Shown here one piece after another: positions 13,148-22,924 of a DNA stretch of 64,000 bases. Numbering within the stretch: position 1 is the first letter of the stretch; the number at the start of each line of letters is the position of its first letter. Source of the stretch: Rosa chinensis (Eukaryota > Streptophyta > Magnoliopsida > Rosales > Rosaceae); NCBI RefSeq assembly GCF_002994745.2, contig NC_037093.1:68839510-68903509 (forward strand). Direction: 5' to 3'. Below the pieces are notes generated by a model. The model ran no database searches. It saw only the letters and a list, made by a program, of their open reading frames with translations, and was not told the DNA's origin. Both the position numbers and the translations under genes were made by a program.

Positions 13148-13256
13148 AGTTTTAGCTAAAGAGTTGAGAGATTGTTGGAAAGAACATAGGCCTACAAGGA
13201 AAAATCTTCCAATAAAAATGGGCCTATATTTTTAAGTGTGCATACCCTAATAAGAA
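13148..13256. repeat. Direct repeat block B, copy 1
   Basis: Contains aaagagttgagagattgttg and ggaaaaatcttccaataaaa. It matches 17300-17402 with a few substitutions. Confidence 0.8.
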
Positions 13257-13335
13257 TCCTTATATGTTGTGTTGAACTTCATTCATTTAGAACTATGAAA
13301 GAACTATCAGTTAATATCATCATGCATATACTATT

Positions 13336-13480
13336 TCAATTTGAAATGGCTAGTATTTCATCTCCAGCCGGTTATGCTCCGTGGTAGTAACCTTTCAATT
13401 TTTTCCACCGTAAACTACAGCTCTAGTGAATTGAAGGCTGCAAGTTAACCATCAGAAAGTAGTGTAACAATATAACAGTG
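13336..13480. repeat. Direct repeat block A, copy 2
   Basis: Second copy of the 145-bp block A (about 95% identical by eye). It is cut off just after caatataaca, where the retroelement insert begins. Confidence 0.8.
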
Positions 13481-13526
13481 TGTTAACGTATGACATGCAT
13501 ACAATTGCCTTAAAGTGGTAAAATGA

Positions 13527-14438
13527 TTGAAGGACATGGGAGAGGCTAGTTATGTTTTGGGAATTGAGATCGTAAGGGATAGATCTCGATGTTTGCTAGG
13601 ATTATCTCAGAGAAATTATGTATCTAAGATTTTGCAGAGATTTGATATGCACACATGTAAAGCTGGTGATTCACCTATGTCTAAAGGTGACAAATTACAT
13701 GAGGGACAGTGTCCTAGAAACGCAGTAGAACGGAAAGATATGGAAAAGTGGCCATATGCAAGGTTAGTCGGGAGTTTAATGTATGCTTAGGTTTGTACAA
13801 GGCTAGACATAGCTTTTGCAGTTGGTGTGTTAGCTAGATATCAATCTAATCCTGGTTTTCAACATTGGGTGGCTGGCAAGAAAATTTTAAGATATCTTCA
13901 GAAAACAAAAGATTATATGTTGGTCTATAGAAAAATTAATAATATGCAGCTAGAAATAATTGGCTATTCCGATTCAGATTATAGAGGCTGTCCAGATGAT
14001 CTTAAATCCGCTTCAGGTTACATTTTCATGTTTATTGGGGCTGCAGTGTCTTGGAAAAGTGTCAATCAAGGTTTGACAGCTACGTCTACAACGCAGGCTG
14101 AGTATGTTGTTGTTCATGAGGCAGCTTGTCATGCATTATGGCTACGAAATTTTGTTATCGAAATTCAGGTCATTGATTCAATTGAAAGGCCAATTAAGAT
14201 TTTCTGTGAGAATGCAGTAGCTGTTTTCTTTGCCAAAAACAATAAGAGATCTTCAGGTTCTAAAAACATTGACTTGAAATACTTTGCTGTTAGGGAAAGT
14301 GTCAGAGATGATAAGATAGAAGTAATACATAATAGAACCTTGAAGCAGCTAGCAGATCCTCTCACAAAGCCATTGTTGATTTCAACTTATCAGGAACATG
14401 TGAAAAATATAGGAGTATTGAGCAGTTTGGATGAGTAA
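13527..14438 (+). pseudogene. Copia pol fragment: RT C-terminus and RNase H
   Basis: Continuous frame of about 300 codons with one in-frame stop (TAG, 13788-13790) where Copia proteins usually have Gln before VCTRxDI. Visible Copia signatures are KDMGEASYVLGIEI, LSQRNYVSKILQRF, then IAFAVGVLARYQSNP. In the RNase H part I see GYSDSDYRGCPDDLKSASGY, AVSWKSVNQGLTATSTTQAEY and a downstream DLKYFAVRESV. The integrase, protease, gag and most of the RT are absent, so the element cannot be autonomous. The end shows LADPLTKPL, the usual Copia C-terminal motif. Confidence 0.9.
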
Positions 14439-14744
14439 AGTTAGTTTCATTAGCTTGAGTTTAGTTGCTTGTTTGCCCTTCATAAACTTCTTGTATCTAT
14501 AGGATTTCTAACTGACATTAACATGAATTTAGTTTTATTGTTCAGTAATCCCTTATATGTTTTCTTTATGCCATTTTTCAGAAAAGGTATTATATTTTGC
14601 ATATGTATATTGCCTTGTTTTACTGGAATTCAATTATTCAGAATTGATGCAGAATTATTTTTATTTGGCATATGAAATTTCATATCAATAAGCCATTTAT
14701 GGCATTTTTAGTTGAGCTTTCAAAAAAAAAAAAAAAGAATTCAT

Positions 14745-16466
14745 GTTGCATAGCCTACGACACACTAAACTCGCTAGAATAAAAACCTAGTTCTCTCTGA
14801 AAACTAGGGAAGAGGTCGGCGGCTAGGGTTTTGTCGATCTGAGGATATTAAAGTCGAGGACAAAGGTTCTCGTAGATCGGAGGCGTGATGGCAGAGGCTA
14901 TGGCGGCTCGACTGGAGGCGGCACTTGCGCTGACGGATGATGCGGTGGTGGAGTTTGGGGAAGCTGGAGCAGCGACCATTGCTGCGTCTGGCTTTTATCT
15001 GGTGGGTCGTATGTTGGCACCTAGGGCAGAGGATGATGCTGGATTGCTCAAGGCGATGGCGGTGGTATGGGGCCTGCGTGATCGTCTCTCGATCACGAAG
15101 GTTGAGGGGGACCGGTTTCAGTTCCGTTTTGTGGTGAAGGAGGAAGGTCAGAGGGTTCTACACGATGGCCCGTGGCATTTCAAGAACTGGATGCTCTTGC
15201 TGGAGGAGTATGACTGCTTTGGGGCGCTGGAGTTAGTTCCACTGAACTCATTAGAGGCATGGGTCACAGTGCGACGTCTACCTCCACGCTTGCGGACGGA
15301 AGAGTCGTTGATGCTGATTGGATTGTCGATGGGACGGTTTCTGAGGGCAGAGAAGTTTGCACAGCAACGAGGTTCTCCTGAACAACGTTTCCGGGTCCTC
15401 TTGGACGTTCGCCGGCGTCTCTAGGGGCAGCGGACTTTTGGTTTTACAGAGACGGTAAAGGCGGAGGTGGATCTGTTCTATGAGAAGGTCAAAGGGTGGT
15501 GCAGAGAGTGTGGACTCTTCGACCATGGTGATCAGGTGTGTGATCAGTTTTTGCTTAAGAAAACGGGGGTGTGATAACAGGAACTACATGGCTGGTATTG
15601 GGAGGTCAGGTGACTCCGACGGTGGCTAGGAAAGAGCCGTCTAAGGTGATCCTGTCAGAGACTCCTAGGTGCAGCGCTGGTGTTACTGTGACACCTACAT
15701 CTACACCAATTCTGTTAGGGTAGATGGCAACAGATGGAGGGCCAAATCTCATGGATATTGTTGGCCGGTCCATGGAGATGCTGAAGGGGATACCAAGTTG
15801 GAATGCTCCCTGTCCCATTCAATCTGGAGCCCCACTGACTATACCAGTGGCTCCCAAAGCTATAGAAGCAGCACAAGTAAGTGGTTTGAAGCGCTCAGCT
15901 TTGTCTGTGCAAGCTCGTCCAGGTAAGAAGGCTAAACTGCGTTCTGATTCTTCTGCGTTAATGTGCTTGGATGTGGAAGAGGGTTTTAGCTTACCTAATT
16001 TTAATGGGAAAGTGAAACTCTCACCTTTGAAGACTAAAAGGGGTAGGCCTAAAGGGTCTAAGAATCAGTTAGGACCAAAGGTTAGTAGTAAGAGAGTGGT
16101 TCAGAAGATTACTATTGCTGAGACTGCTGAAGGACAGGTGGGCAATGACTTGTCTGTGATGGGCGAAGAAACTCCATCGGGGGAGAAAGTGGTTTCTGAG
16201 GAGGTATGTGTGAGTCCTCTCTTGATGGGGATGGCTTCGGGTACAGCTCAAGAATGAGTTTTGTCACCAAAAATATTCCGGACATCTTGGCCTTTTGATT
16301 CTCTAGGATGTTCTAGGATAGATTTTGGCAGGGCTTCATGATCTTTAAAAAGGTTGAATTACTTAGGTAGTGACTCTTTTGACAGTCCCACAGGGATGTG
16401 TCATTATGTAATTTCGCTGATCAATCCAATGAGTTGACAATTCTCTCCAAAAAAAAAAATTAAGGC
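14745..16466 (+). mobile_element. LINE derivative: 5' UTR, ORF1 and 3' UTR without ORF2
   Basis: Begins with a LINE-like 5' leader (ctagttctctctgaaaacta near 14789), carries a broken ORF1 (DUF4283 type) and ends with a typical plant LINE 3' UTR (gtaatttcgctgatcaatcc near 16407) and poly-A (16448-16458). ORF2 (endonuclease and RT) is missing although both element ends are present. A word agcctacg occurs near 14752 and 16469 and may be the target duplication. It sits inside the Copia 3' region. Confidence 0.6.
14885..16257 (+). pseudogene. LINE ORF1 (DUF4283 and CCHC knuckle), broken
   Basis: The first segment (14888-15424, about 178 codons) is a DUF4283-type N-terminal domain: FYLVGRMLAPR, VWGLRDRLSITKVEGDRFQF, HDGPWHFKNWMLLLEEY, and a WVTVRRLPP turn. 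It stops at TAG (15422-15424). In the same frame it then continues with VDLFYEKVKGWCRECG and a zinc knuckle C-x2-C-x4-H-x4-C (WCRECGLFDHGDQVC, about 15494-15541) before another stop. A later frame from 15724 to 16257 encodes a basic tail (KTKRGRPKGSKN) typical of ORF1 C-termini. At least two stops and a frameshift break the chain. ORF1 proteins of this type bind nucleic acid. Confidence 0.8.
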
Positions 16467-16723
16467 AGCCTACGTATGTATTCATTTATATTCTCATGTT
16501 CTTAAGTTAACTCATGTGGGTCAAGATTGCTGCATTGTGATTATGGACTGCTGATATTGCTTAATATCTGTTTTTCCATAGTCTTTTGTGTGTTGTCTTG
16601 ATCTGACTGAGTTGTCAAATAGGTCTAGAAATTCATATTTTCTCTTGTGCACACTTCAGGGTTGCTATATCCAATTTTGTGACATTCTTGTTGAAATTAA
16701 TAAAGTACAGTCCAGTGAGAGAA

Positions 16724-17088
16724 TGTAAGAATTATTAGGACTTGTCTTTGTTAGTTAACCAAAGAACTTGTCATACTTTTGTGGAACAAGTAATCGAGAG
16801 AATATGGTAAGTTCGGTTTAAGTGCCTAGAACATGTAGGAATCATATATGTTCAGGATTGCATGCCTATTGCATTAAGGAATAAACTTCTATAAGACATG
16901 AATCAGGAAGCACTTTACCATGTTGGATTTGGATTAGGAATACTTTATGGGAGGTTCCTAATTAATTTGTATATATATAAGGGACTTAAGCTCTGCTCTA
17001 TCAATTACAACAAGCAATTCAGATTCACTGTCTCATAGGGTGATTGCATTCAATATATTGATCAGAGGAGAAGCTACGAGTTCTAACA
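16724..17088 (+). repeat. Copia 3' LTR
   Basis: Bounded by TGTAAGAA at the left and TTCTAACA at the right, an inverted TG...CA pair. It contains a TATA box (tatatatataaggg, about 16970) followed by short-leader-like sequence. Length 365 bp, usual for Copia. The 5' partner is absent. Confidence 0.65.
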
Positions 17089-17299
17089 AGTTCATTATCA
17101 AAATAGTAATATTAGTCCTCAAAATGGTAACACGAGTTCTTAAAGTGGTAAATTTTTTTTAGTTACCACATGAGTCCTCAAGTAATAAAATGAGTCATTG
17201 AAGCGGTAAAATGAGTCATCAAAGTGATAAAAATAATTGATGTATGAGAAATATTAACATACCATAACCATACATTTTTCCTATAAAACTAACTAGTTT

Positions 17300-17402
17300 G
17301 AGGTAAAGAGTTAAGGGATTGCTGGAAAGAACATAGGTCTACAAGGAAAAATCTTCCAATAAAAATGGGCCCATATTTTTTAGTGTGCATACCCTAACAA
17401 GA
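17300..17402. repeat. Direct repeat block B, copy 2
   Basis: Matches 13155-13256 (aacataggtctacaaggaaa and the following cttccaataaaaatgggc word). It lies just beyond the retroelement insert. The remaining sequence to 17950 is AT-rich 3' flank of the first FLA gene. Confidence 0.8.
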
Positions 17403-17950
17403 ACCCTATAATTAATACCCATCATATGCATATGTTATCTGTCACATCAGTTAAATAATAAAGTGTTGGAAACAACTGGTGAATGCGTCTTGTGTGATTG
17501 TATAGATAAAATACTAGTTTGCAATCACATGCTCTACATGTGTAAGGAAAAAAAAAAAGTTATCTGCAAAAGAAAATAGATTTAATGGGTAGTTATTGCA
17601 GAGAGAAAAGTGGAGGTTGTGAGATAATTTCTTTTCAATTTTCTTAATAAAATCTATTTTATAATTGTCCTATTTAGCCTTGTGATTTAATTTATTGTCA
17701 AAGTTTTTTAATCTTTCAGGGTTAAATTTGTCAAAATTTTCAGTTTTGGCTAACAAAGTCTCTTCTCTTAATAATAGTATAGATATATATATAAGCCTTT
17801 TCTTTCTTTCTTAATTTGAACTTTAATTTCATCTTTTCAAGAACAAATTAATGTCTTACAGAACTAATTCAAATTAGAATACTTCTACCCTTTTGGGGGT
17901 AGTTCATTTTCAGTGCCTATTATTATTTTATCAGTTTTATCTCATGATCG

Positions 17951-18814
17951 TCAGAACAAAGCAACCAATACTGAAATAACCAACCCCATCGCAACAACCC
18001 CAACTCCCACCTCAGCAGCGGTGGCGCGTGCATCATTCTTGGAGGGCGCAGGTGCCGGAGTCGAAGATGGCGAATCTGCCGTCACCAGATCATCCTCATA
18101 ACCTGGCTTGGGTGGAGTCGAATCTCTGGCTTTGGACGGACTTGGAGCCTCCGAGTCCGAGTCCGACGTGTCATCGGCAGGACTTTCAGCGGTGTCTTCG
18201 GAAGGGCTCTCTGCCTCGTCTTCCAGACTGGCAGACTTGCCTTTCTTCGGTGATGGAGCTTTCTCGGGCGTCGGAGAAGCATTGATGTTGGGAACCCCAA
18301 TGATGGAGCTGACCTCAAGCACGGAAATGTTGTAGGGCTGAGCTGTCACCGACTTAACTATCTTGGAGTTCATTTGTGCACCCTTGGATGCTGACCCGAA
18401 AAAAATCTCACCGTCAACGACTTCGACCCGAACGTAGCCCTGTTGGTTTTGAGCCACGCCCGAACTCTGGAATAGAGACGTCAGCATGGCGCTTCTATTG
18501 TTCTTGGCCAGCTTAGCCAACTTCTCCTTGTCGTAGTAGTCGAGGATGACGTGGACGCTCATGACCGACTTGAGGGTGAAGCTGTCGTCGCTAGAGAGGC
18601 CGCCCATTGCGTCGTTGGCCACGGCGAGGACGGTGATGGTGCTTCGCTTGTTGATCTGGTCGGCGAGTTTGGTCTCGGAGAGGTATTTGTTAAAGGTGCT
18701 GAAATCGGATTCTTTGTTAAGCAGCTTCGTGATGTTGAAAGCCGAACAAGAGCTTATGGACAACATGGAGAGAACGAAGAAGAACATCGAGGCTTTAGTT
18801 TTATTGGCCTCCAT
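17951..18814 (-). CDS. Fasciclin-like arabinogalactan protein (FLA14-like), copy 1
   Basis: Single exon, 287 aa. Residues 1-25 form a signal peptide ending SSCSA before FNITKLL. One FAS1 domain follows (about 26-170), with the H1 region STITVLAVANDA, the central VILDYYDKEKL, and the H2-like YNISVLEVSSIIGVP. Residues 175-255 are rich in SP, AP and PP with acidic spacers (EKAPSPKK, SEAPSPSK, STPAPAPS), the arabinogalactan glycomodules. The C-terminus (ATAAEVGVGVVAMGLVISVL) is a hydrophobic GPI-anchor signal. FLA proteins are cell-surface glycoproteins involved in adhesion and wall architecture; the single-FAS1 group with FLA3/FLA14 includes pollen-expressed members in Arabidopsis. The start ATG (18812-18814) directly precedes the signal peptide. 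Very similar to the gene at 28.4 kb. Confidence 0.92.
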   Translation of the reverse strand: MEANKTKASMFFFVLSMLSISSCSAFNITKLLNKESDFSTFNKYLSETKLADQINKRSTITVLAVANDAMGGLSSDDSFTLKSVMSVHVILDYYDKEKLAKLAKNNRSAMLTSLFQSSGVAQNQQGYVRVEVVDGEIFFGSASKGAQMNSKIVKSVTAQPYNISVLEVSSIIGVPNINASPTPEKAPSPKKGKSASLEDEAESPSEDTAESPADDTSDSDSEAPSPSKARDSTPPKPGYEDDLVTADSPSSTPAPAPSKNDARATAAEVGVGVVAMGLVISVLVALF

Positions 18815-18915
18815 AGTTGTAAAGTTGCAGTATGAAATTTATTACTTATTCTTCTTTTAATTTTTTTGGTGTTTCCTTGTAGAAGTTTGTTTTGGTTTTG
18901 GGGATTTTGGGGGAG

Positions 18916-18922
18916 TTATATA
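18916..18922 (-). promoter_or_regulatory. TATA box of FLA copy 1
   Basis: Minus strand TATATAA preceded by GTCCCC, about 105 bp upstream of the ATG. The same GTCCCC(C)-TATA arrangement precedes FLA copy 2. Confidence 0.6.
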
Positions 18923-19194
18923 GGGGACAACGTTGCATGCATGGAGATTACTTTATTTAGAGAGACAAAAAAATTGGATGCGTCCTTAAATTTTAACTAG
19001 AAGCTCTTAATTAGTTGTGACTAGAAACCTTGTTTTAACCAACAAACAAGAATTTGAAAAGGAGATAACAGTTATGGCTACAATCTTTTGTTTAAAAACT
19101 TGATTTGCATCAGTTTAAACTGAAACAGTTTTACAAAAGGAAAAAAGAAAAAAGAAAAAAACTGAAATTAGTTTTATCTTTCTTCTAGTAAAAA

Positions 19195-20200
19195 TGATTT
19201 AAAAGTTTTTTTTGACCAAAAAAGAGTTTAACCTCTTTTATTGATCAGCAAAATTATACATAACAACCTATCATACCGGGACTGTTAAAAAAACCATTAT
19301 GTGAGCAATTGAACTTTCCTAAAAACTAATGAAGCTCATTCAAAACTATCCTACACTACCCATGAATAACTCAATAGCACAGGGTGAATACTCTTAGCAA
19401 CATCTCTCAAACTTGATTCGAGCTTGATGCCATCTCTAAGTGAGCTCGACGCTCCAAAATCTCCTCCATAGAAGTTTCCATCCTAAACTCTGCTGCCTCC
19501 TTCGATCACAACCTCTTCGGACCCACCTCATCCATCAAAAGTTTCTAAAGGAAATCTTTTCTTTTAGGTTTTAGGGCCTTTTACAGCTATTGTATGGTTA
19601 TTCTTACGCCCCCTTGGCCACCCCTCTTCTTCTTAGTCGGTGAAATGTGCACCACCTCATTTGTGTTTGGAAGATCAAAACCATCTTACATATCCAACGG
19701 TTTTGAAGCTTGAACCGCAGCCATTTTTGGTCGCTTCCTTGACCTAACCAGATCTAATTAAGCCTCATGTCGTACACCCAAAGTACGTGTTGTCAATGCA
19801 GAATCCTTATCCACCACTAGCGAGGGTAGGGCCATCGCCGCCAGTTCTCAACTCAGAATAGCCTGTAGGTCATCATTTTCACCAGGGATGTATGAGACAG
19901 GGACGAAAACCCTAGCCTTCCTTGACCTTCTGCCATTACTACCAAACTAGGGTTAGAAACCCTAGGTTCCTTAATTAGCACCATCAGATTGAGACTAAGC
20001 TAGGTATCTGATCCACCCCAGCCTGCAATCCAGCACTGCCAATTCCCTGCGCTGGCAACCCACACGGGGTGCCCCAACCGCCCCTCCGCCGCCGCCTTTG
20101 ACTTCGCAACTGTTGAACAAGAAACTGAGTGCACCCCTCCGGCCCATGCATGAACCACCCACAAGCACGGCAGAGCTGAGACCCTTCATTTTCTTATACT
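19195..20200 (-). pseudogene. Degenerate LINE ORF1 fragment
   Basis: On the minus strand, near 20160-20100, one frame reads LCRACGWFMHGPEGC, a C-x2-C-x4-H-x4-C knuckle matching plant LINE ORF1 proteins (compare the copy at 15.5 kb). Downstream to about 19200 the minus strand is GC-richer than its surroundings, with broken Lys/Arg/Gly-rich stretches like an ORF1 tail, but stops and frameshifts are frequent. Weak support beyond the knuckle. Confidence 0.5.
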
Positions 20201-20256
20201 ATAGCTCGACCCCTCTAAAAAAATATAAATATAGTCATATTCCCCATATAGAAAAG

Positions 20257-20695
20257 AGGAATCTGAGGGCTGGGATGAATTAGAGGAATCTGAGGGCTGG
20301 GATGAATTAGAGGTAGAAAGTGATTGTATGACACTAGTTGCTGTTGCTGTGGTCAAGGCGGTGGATGATGACTAATCTAATATTGGTCGGATAGTTGATG
20401 ATTGCAAAAGGTACCTATATGTAAACTTCCGGTATGGTTATCGTGAAGCAAACTGTGTGACCCATAGGTTGGCACACCTTGCTAGCTTTAATTGTATTGA
20501 TGAACTTTGGTTAAAGGAGCCGCCCGCTATTATTCGGGACGTGCTCTATGAAGATATTTGTAATGCTGTATGGGGCACATGTTTTACGTCCTCCCCATTG
20601 TACTATGTTTCTTCGGTTAATAATAAGTACGGGCATGAGGCTGACCCTCACAGCTACGCTAGGTTCCAAACCCCGTTTCAAAAAAAAAAAAAAAA
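20257..20695 (+). mobile_element. LINE 3' end (RNase H C-terminus and poly-A)
   Basis: One frame reads EVESDCMTLVAV (ESD catalytic region, about 20310), then YREANCVTHRLAHLAS and IDELWLKEPPAIIRDVLYED (20440-20555), the typical RNase H end of a plant LINE. Poly-A at 20680-20694. A 27-bp unit (ggaatctgagggctgggatg...) is tandemly duplicated at the left edge (about 20258-20311). It is oriented opposite to the ORF1 fragment just to its left, so two different insertions meet here. Confidence 0.65.
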
Positions 20696-20884
20696 TCCTA
20701 ATTTTCAGGTGGGCTAAAAACAACCAAGCCCACCCCATTCCAACACAACCCAGTTGAAACCCTAGCCCAATAAAGCAAAGATTTGCAAGTTCAGGTGGCC
20801 CGAAAACTCCGGCCAACTGCCGCAGCCGCAGTAAATAAAGTGTCAAAAAATATAGATTTTTTTATTTTTTATTTTTTTGTTAAA

Positions 20885-21075
20885 GAGATATCATAAAATA
20901 TAGATTGAATAACATTTCTTATAGATATAATGTAATTAGATAACATACCAATTACATTGCATGCTAGGCGAATGATCTAAATCCCCTGTTGTCGTTACAT
21001 AGTGAAATAATGTAGTTTTGTACCAACTAATTCACTCAAAATTTGTCTTGATCCGATTCATCTGTATATTGATTA
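20885..21075. repeat. Direct repeat, left copy (around element 21314-22022)
   Basis: Contains attgaataacatttcttata and cgttacatagtgaaataatg followed by gatccgattcatctgtat. The same words recur in changed order at 22481-22640. Confidence 0.6.
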
Positions 21076-21313
21076 TATTCTTCATTTCAACCACAAACAT
21101 CTTTAGCAATAGTAACCATTGTTTAGTTAAGTTTTAGCCTAAGTAGCTAAAAAGTCATTATGACCAATCATTTTTAAAATATGTTTGCGTCAGTTTTCTC
21201 TATTTTAGCTATTTTTGAATTTATGTTATTTATTAATAGAAGAAAAATAATTTAAATGCATTTATAAGTTATATGGAATCACTTAAAAAGAATGTTTTAA
21301 ATTAATAAAAGTA

Positions 21314-22022
21314 AGGGTGCGGCTATTACCACCCTACCATTTTCTTTGTTCACCCTACTTGCTCATTATACCCTACATTTTAATTTTAATTATTAAATTT
21401 ACTTATCTAACCCATTTCCGTTTCCAAGAATATCCTCATATGACATCCAATTAGAAAGATATTTTTTTAAGGAAAATCTATCACAATAAAAAAAAAACTA
21501 AAATCTATTAAAGTTTCCTAATAAAATTATAACTTCCATTTAAAATTTTTTTTTTCTTTTAGTTTCGTTGTTCGTCTACTTCAATCAATGTCAAAAGATT
21601 AGTAAATCAATAACAATGAGCAATGAAGAATAGATTGATTTTTCATTCAAAGAAAAAAAAACATTAATTTTTTTTTAATTTTTACTTTCGGTGCTCACAA
21701 AGAGAATTGCAAATATTTTGATGAAGTTAACAGTAATGGTTTTGTGAATTGAATAATAAATTAACGATGAGGATACAACAAAAAATGAAAAAATAATAAT
21801 CAATTCAAATTTGTGTAGAGAAGATGAAGACTGATATTATCCAATGAGAAATTAGATAGTCTTTGTATTTAATTTGTTATGTATTTATTTTTCTTACAAA
21901 TTTAGATTTTAGAAAATTAGGGTACTTATTAGTCATTTTGCACCTGGGTAATATAGTTTTTCAATAATTCAAATGTTTGTAGGGTAAACTAAGAAAATGG
22001 TAGGGTGACAATAGCCGCACCC
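21314..22022. mobile_element. TIR element (MITE-type, GGGTGCGGCTATT ends)
   Basis: Left end agggtgcggctattaccacc with an inverted right end (gacaatagccgcaccc). The TIRs extend about 45 bp with imperfect matches through the ccctaccattttct region. Flanked by a perfect 8-bp direct repeat, TAAAAGTA (21306-21313 and 22023-22030). 709 bp, AT-rich, noncoding. The TSD length points to hAT or a related superfamily. Confidence 0.75.
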
Positions 22023-22480
22023 TAAAAGTAATAGAGAGTCTCGTATCCCTCTCTATATTTAGGAGTCTGATGCAACTGCAAAATTGATAAGAAACTAAAC
22101 ATACTCTTCAAAATATCTAAAAAACCAGGATATAGAGTTTGCTAAAGATGCGACATTTCCAACAGACTAACTATTTTAACAAAAACTTCAAAATCTGACT
22201 AATTTTGAGATAATTTATCACTCAAACAAAATAGCTATATGGAAGTCAAATTTGACTTATGCTAGAATCTATTGCTAATTTTTTTTTTGGAATAATCTCT
22301 GGCTAAATTTAGCTAGAGAGGAAAGAAAAAAACATAACAAAAAGTTAAACACTTCCATGTCCAATTTTTTTAATTTATAAATTTAGCCAGCTAACGCTCC
22401 TGCTGGAGCAAAAATTAAAAATTTGCTAACTAAATTTGAGTTTTAAATAATTTAGATGCAAAAATAGCTTTATCTGTTGA

Positions 22481-22640
22481 GAATGATTTAAATCCCTTGT
22501 TGCCGTTACGTAGTGATACGATGTAATGTTGTACGAATTCATTCACAATTTGTCCTCATCCGATTCATCTATCTTTATTTCAAATAAATAAAATTGAATA
22601 ACATGTCTTATAGAGATAATGCAGTTGGATAACATATATA
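22481..22640. repeat. Direct repeat, right copy
   Basis: Carries gaatgatttaaatcccttgt, cgttacgtagtgatacgatg and a ttgaataacatgtcttatag block matching 20885-21075. The two sub-blocks are in the reverse order relative to the left copy, so this is a rearranged duplication. Confidence 0.6.
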
Positions 22641-22822
22641 ACATATGAAATCCCTAGGGGGTACATATCTCGCTCTTTACATACAGAAATGCTTATAAAC
22701 ATATATGGAATGTTGTCCAATATATGGATCGATCACATTCTAAGAATATGACTCATACATTGGATATCGCCATGTATGGGTCACATTCCATCATATATAG
22801 GATGGTAATACATATCTTACAC

Positions 22823-22830
22823 TATATATA
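22823..22830 (+). promoter_or_regulatory. TATA box of the GA3ox-like gene
   Basis: TATATATA about 95 bp before the ATG at 22924, consistent with a 5' UTR of about 65 nt. Confidence 0.5.
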
Positions 22831-22915
22831 CATTATAGTGCAAGTAGGAGTGAACCTTGCAAGCTTGATCTTAATTTGCTTATGCATGATTTCTTTTAGC
22901 TACTAAGATTTACTA

Positions 22916-22924
22916 ATGGAGTAA
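22916..22924 (+). promoter_or_regulatory. Two-codon uORF overlapping the GA3ox-like start
   Basis: ATG GAG TAA: the uORF stop codon shares its last A with the main ATG (TAATG). It is in a different frame from the main CDS. Such a minimal uORF could allow termination-reinitiation or dampen initiation; this is inference. Confidence 0.6.

Larger units (their letters stand above)
13481..17088 (+). mobile_element. 5'-truncated Copia LTR retrotransposon, interrupted by a LINE
   Basis: Starts inside the reverse-transcriptase region with no 5' LTR, continues through the pol C-terminus (13527-14438), is interrupted by a LINE derivative (about 14750-16465) and ends with a 365-bp 3' LTR (16724-17088). 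The domain order (RT then RNase H at the end of pol) is that of Ty1/Copia. The insert lies between direct-repeat blocks A2 and B2. Confidence 0.7.

Noticed and set aside
18108..18335. Long open frames antisense to the FLA genes (also 28444-29015 and 33086-33355)
   Set aside because: Shadow frames caused by the GC-rich, Ser/Pro/Asp-biased FLA coding strand; the minus-strand frames carry the FAS1 domain.
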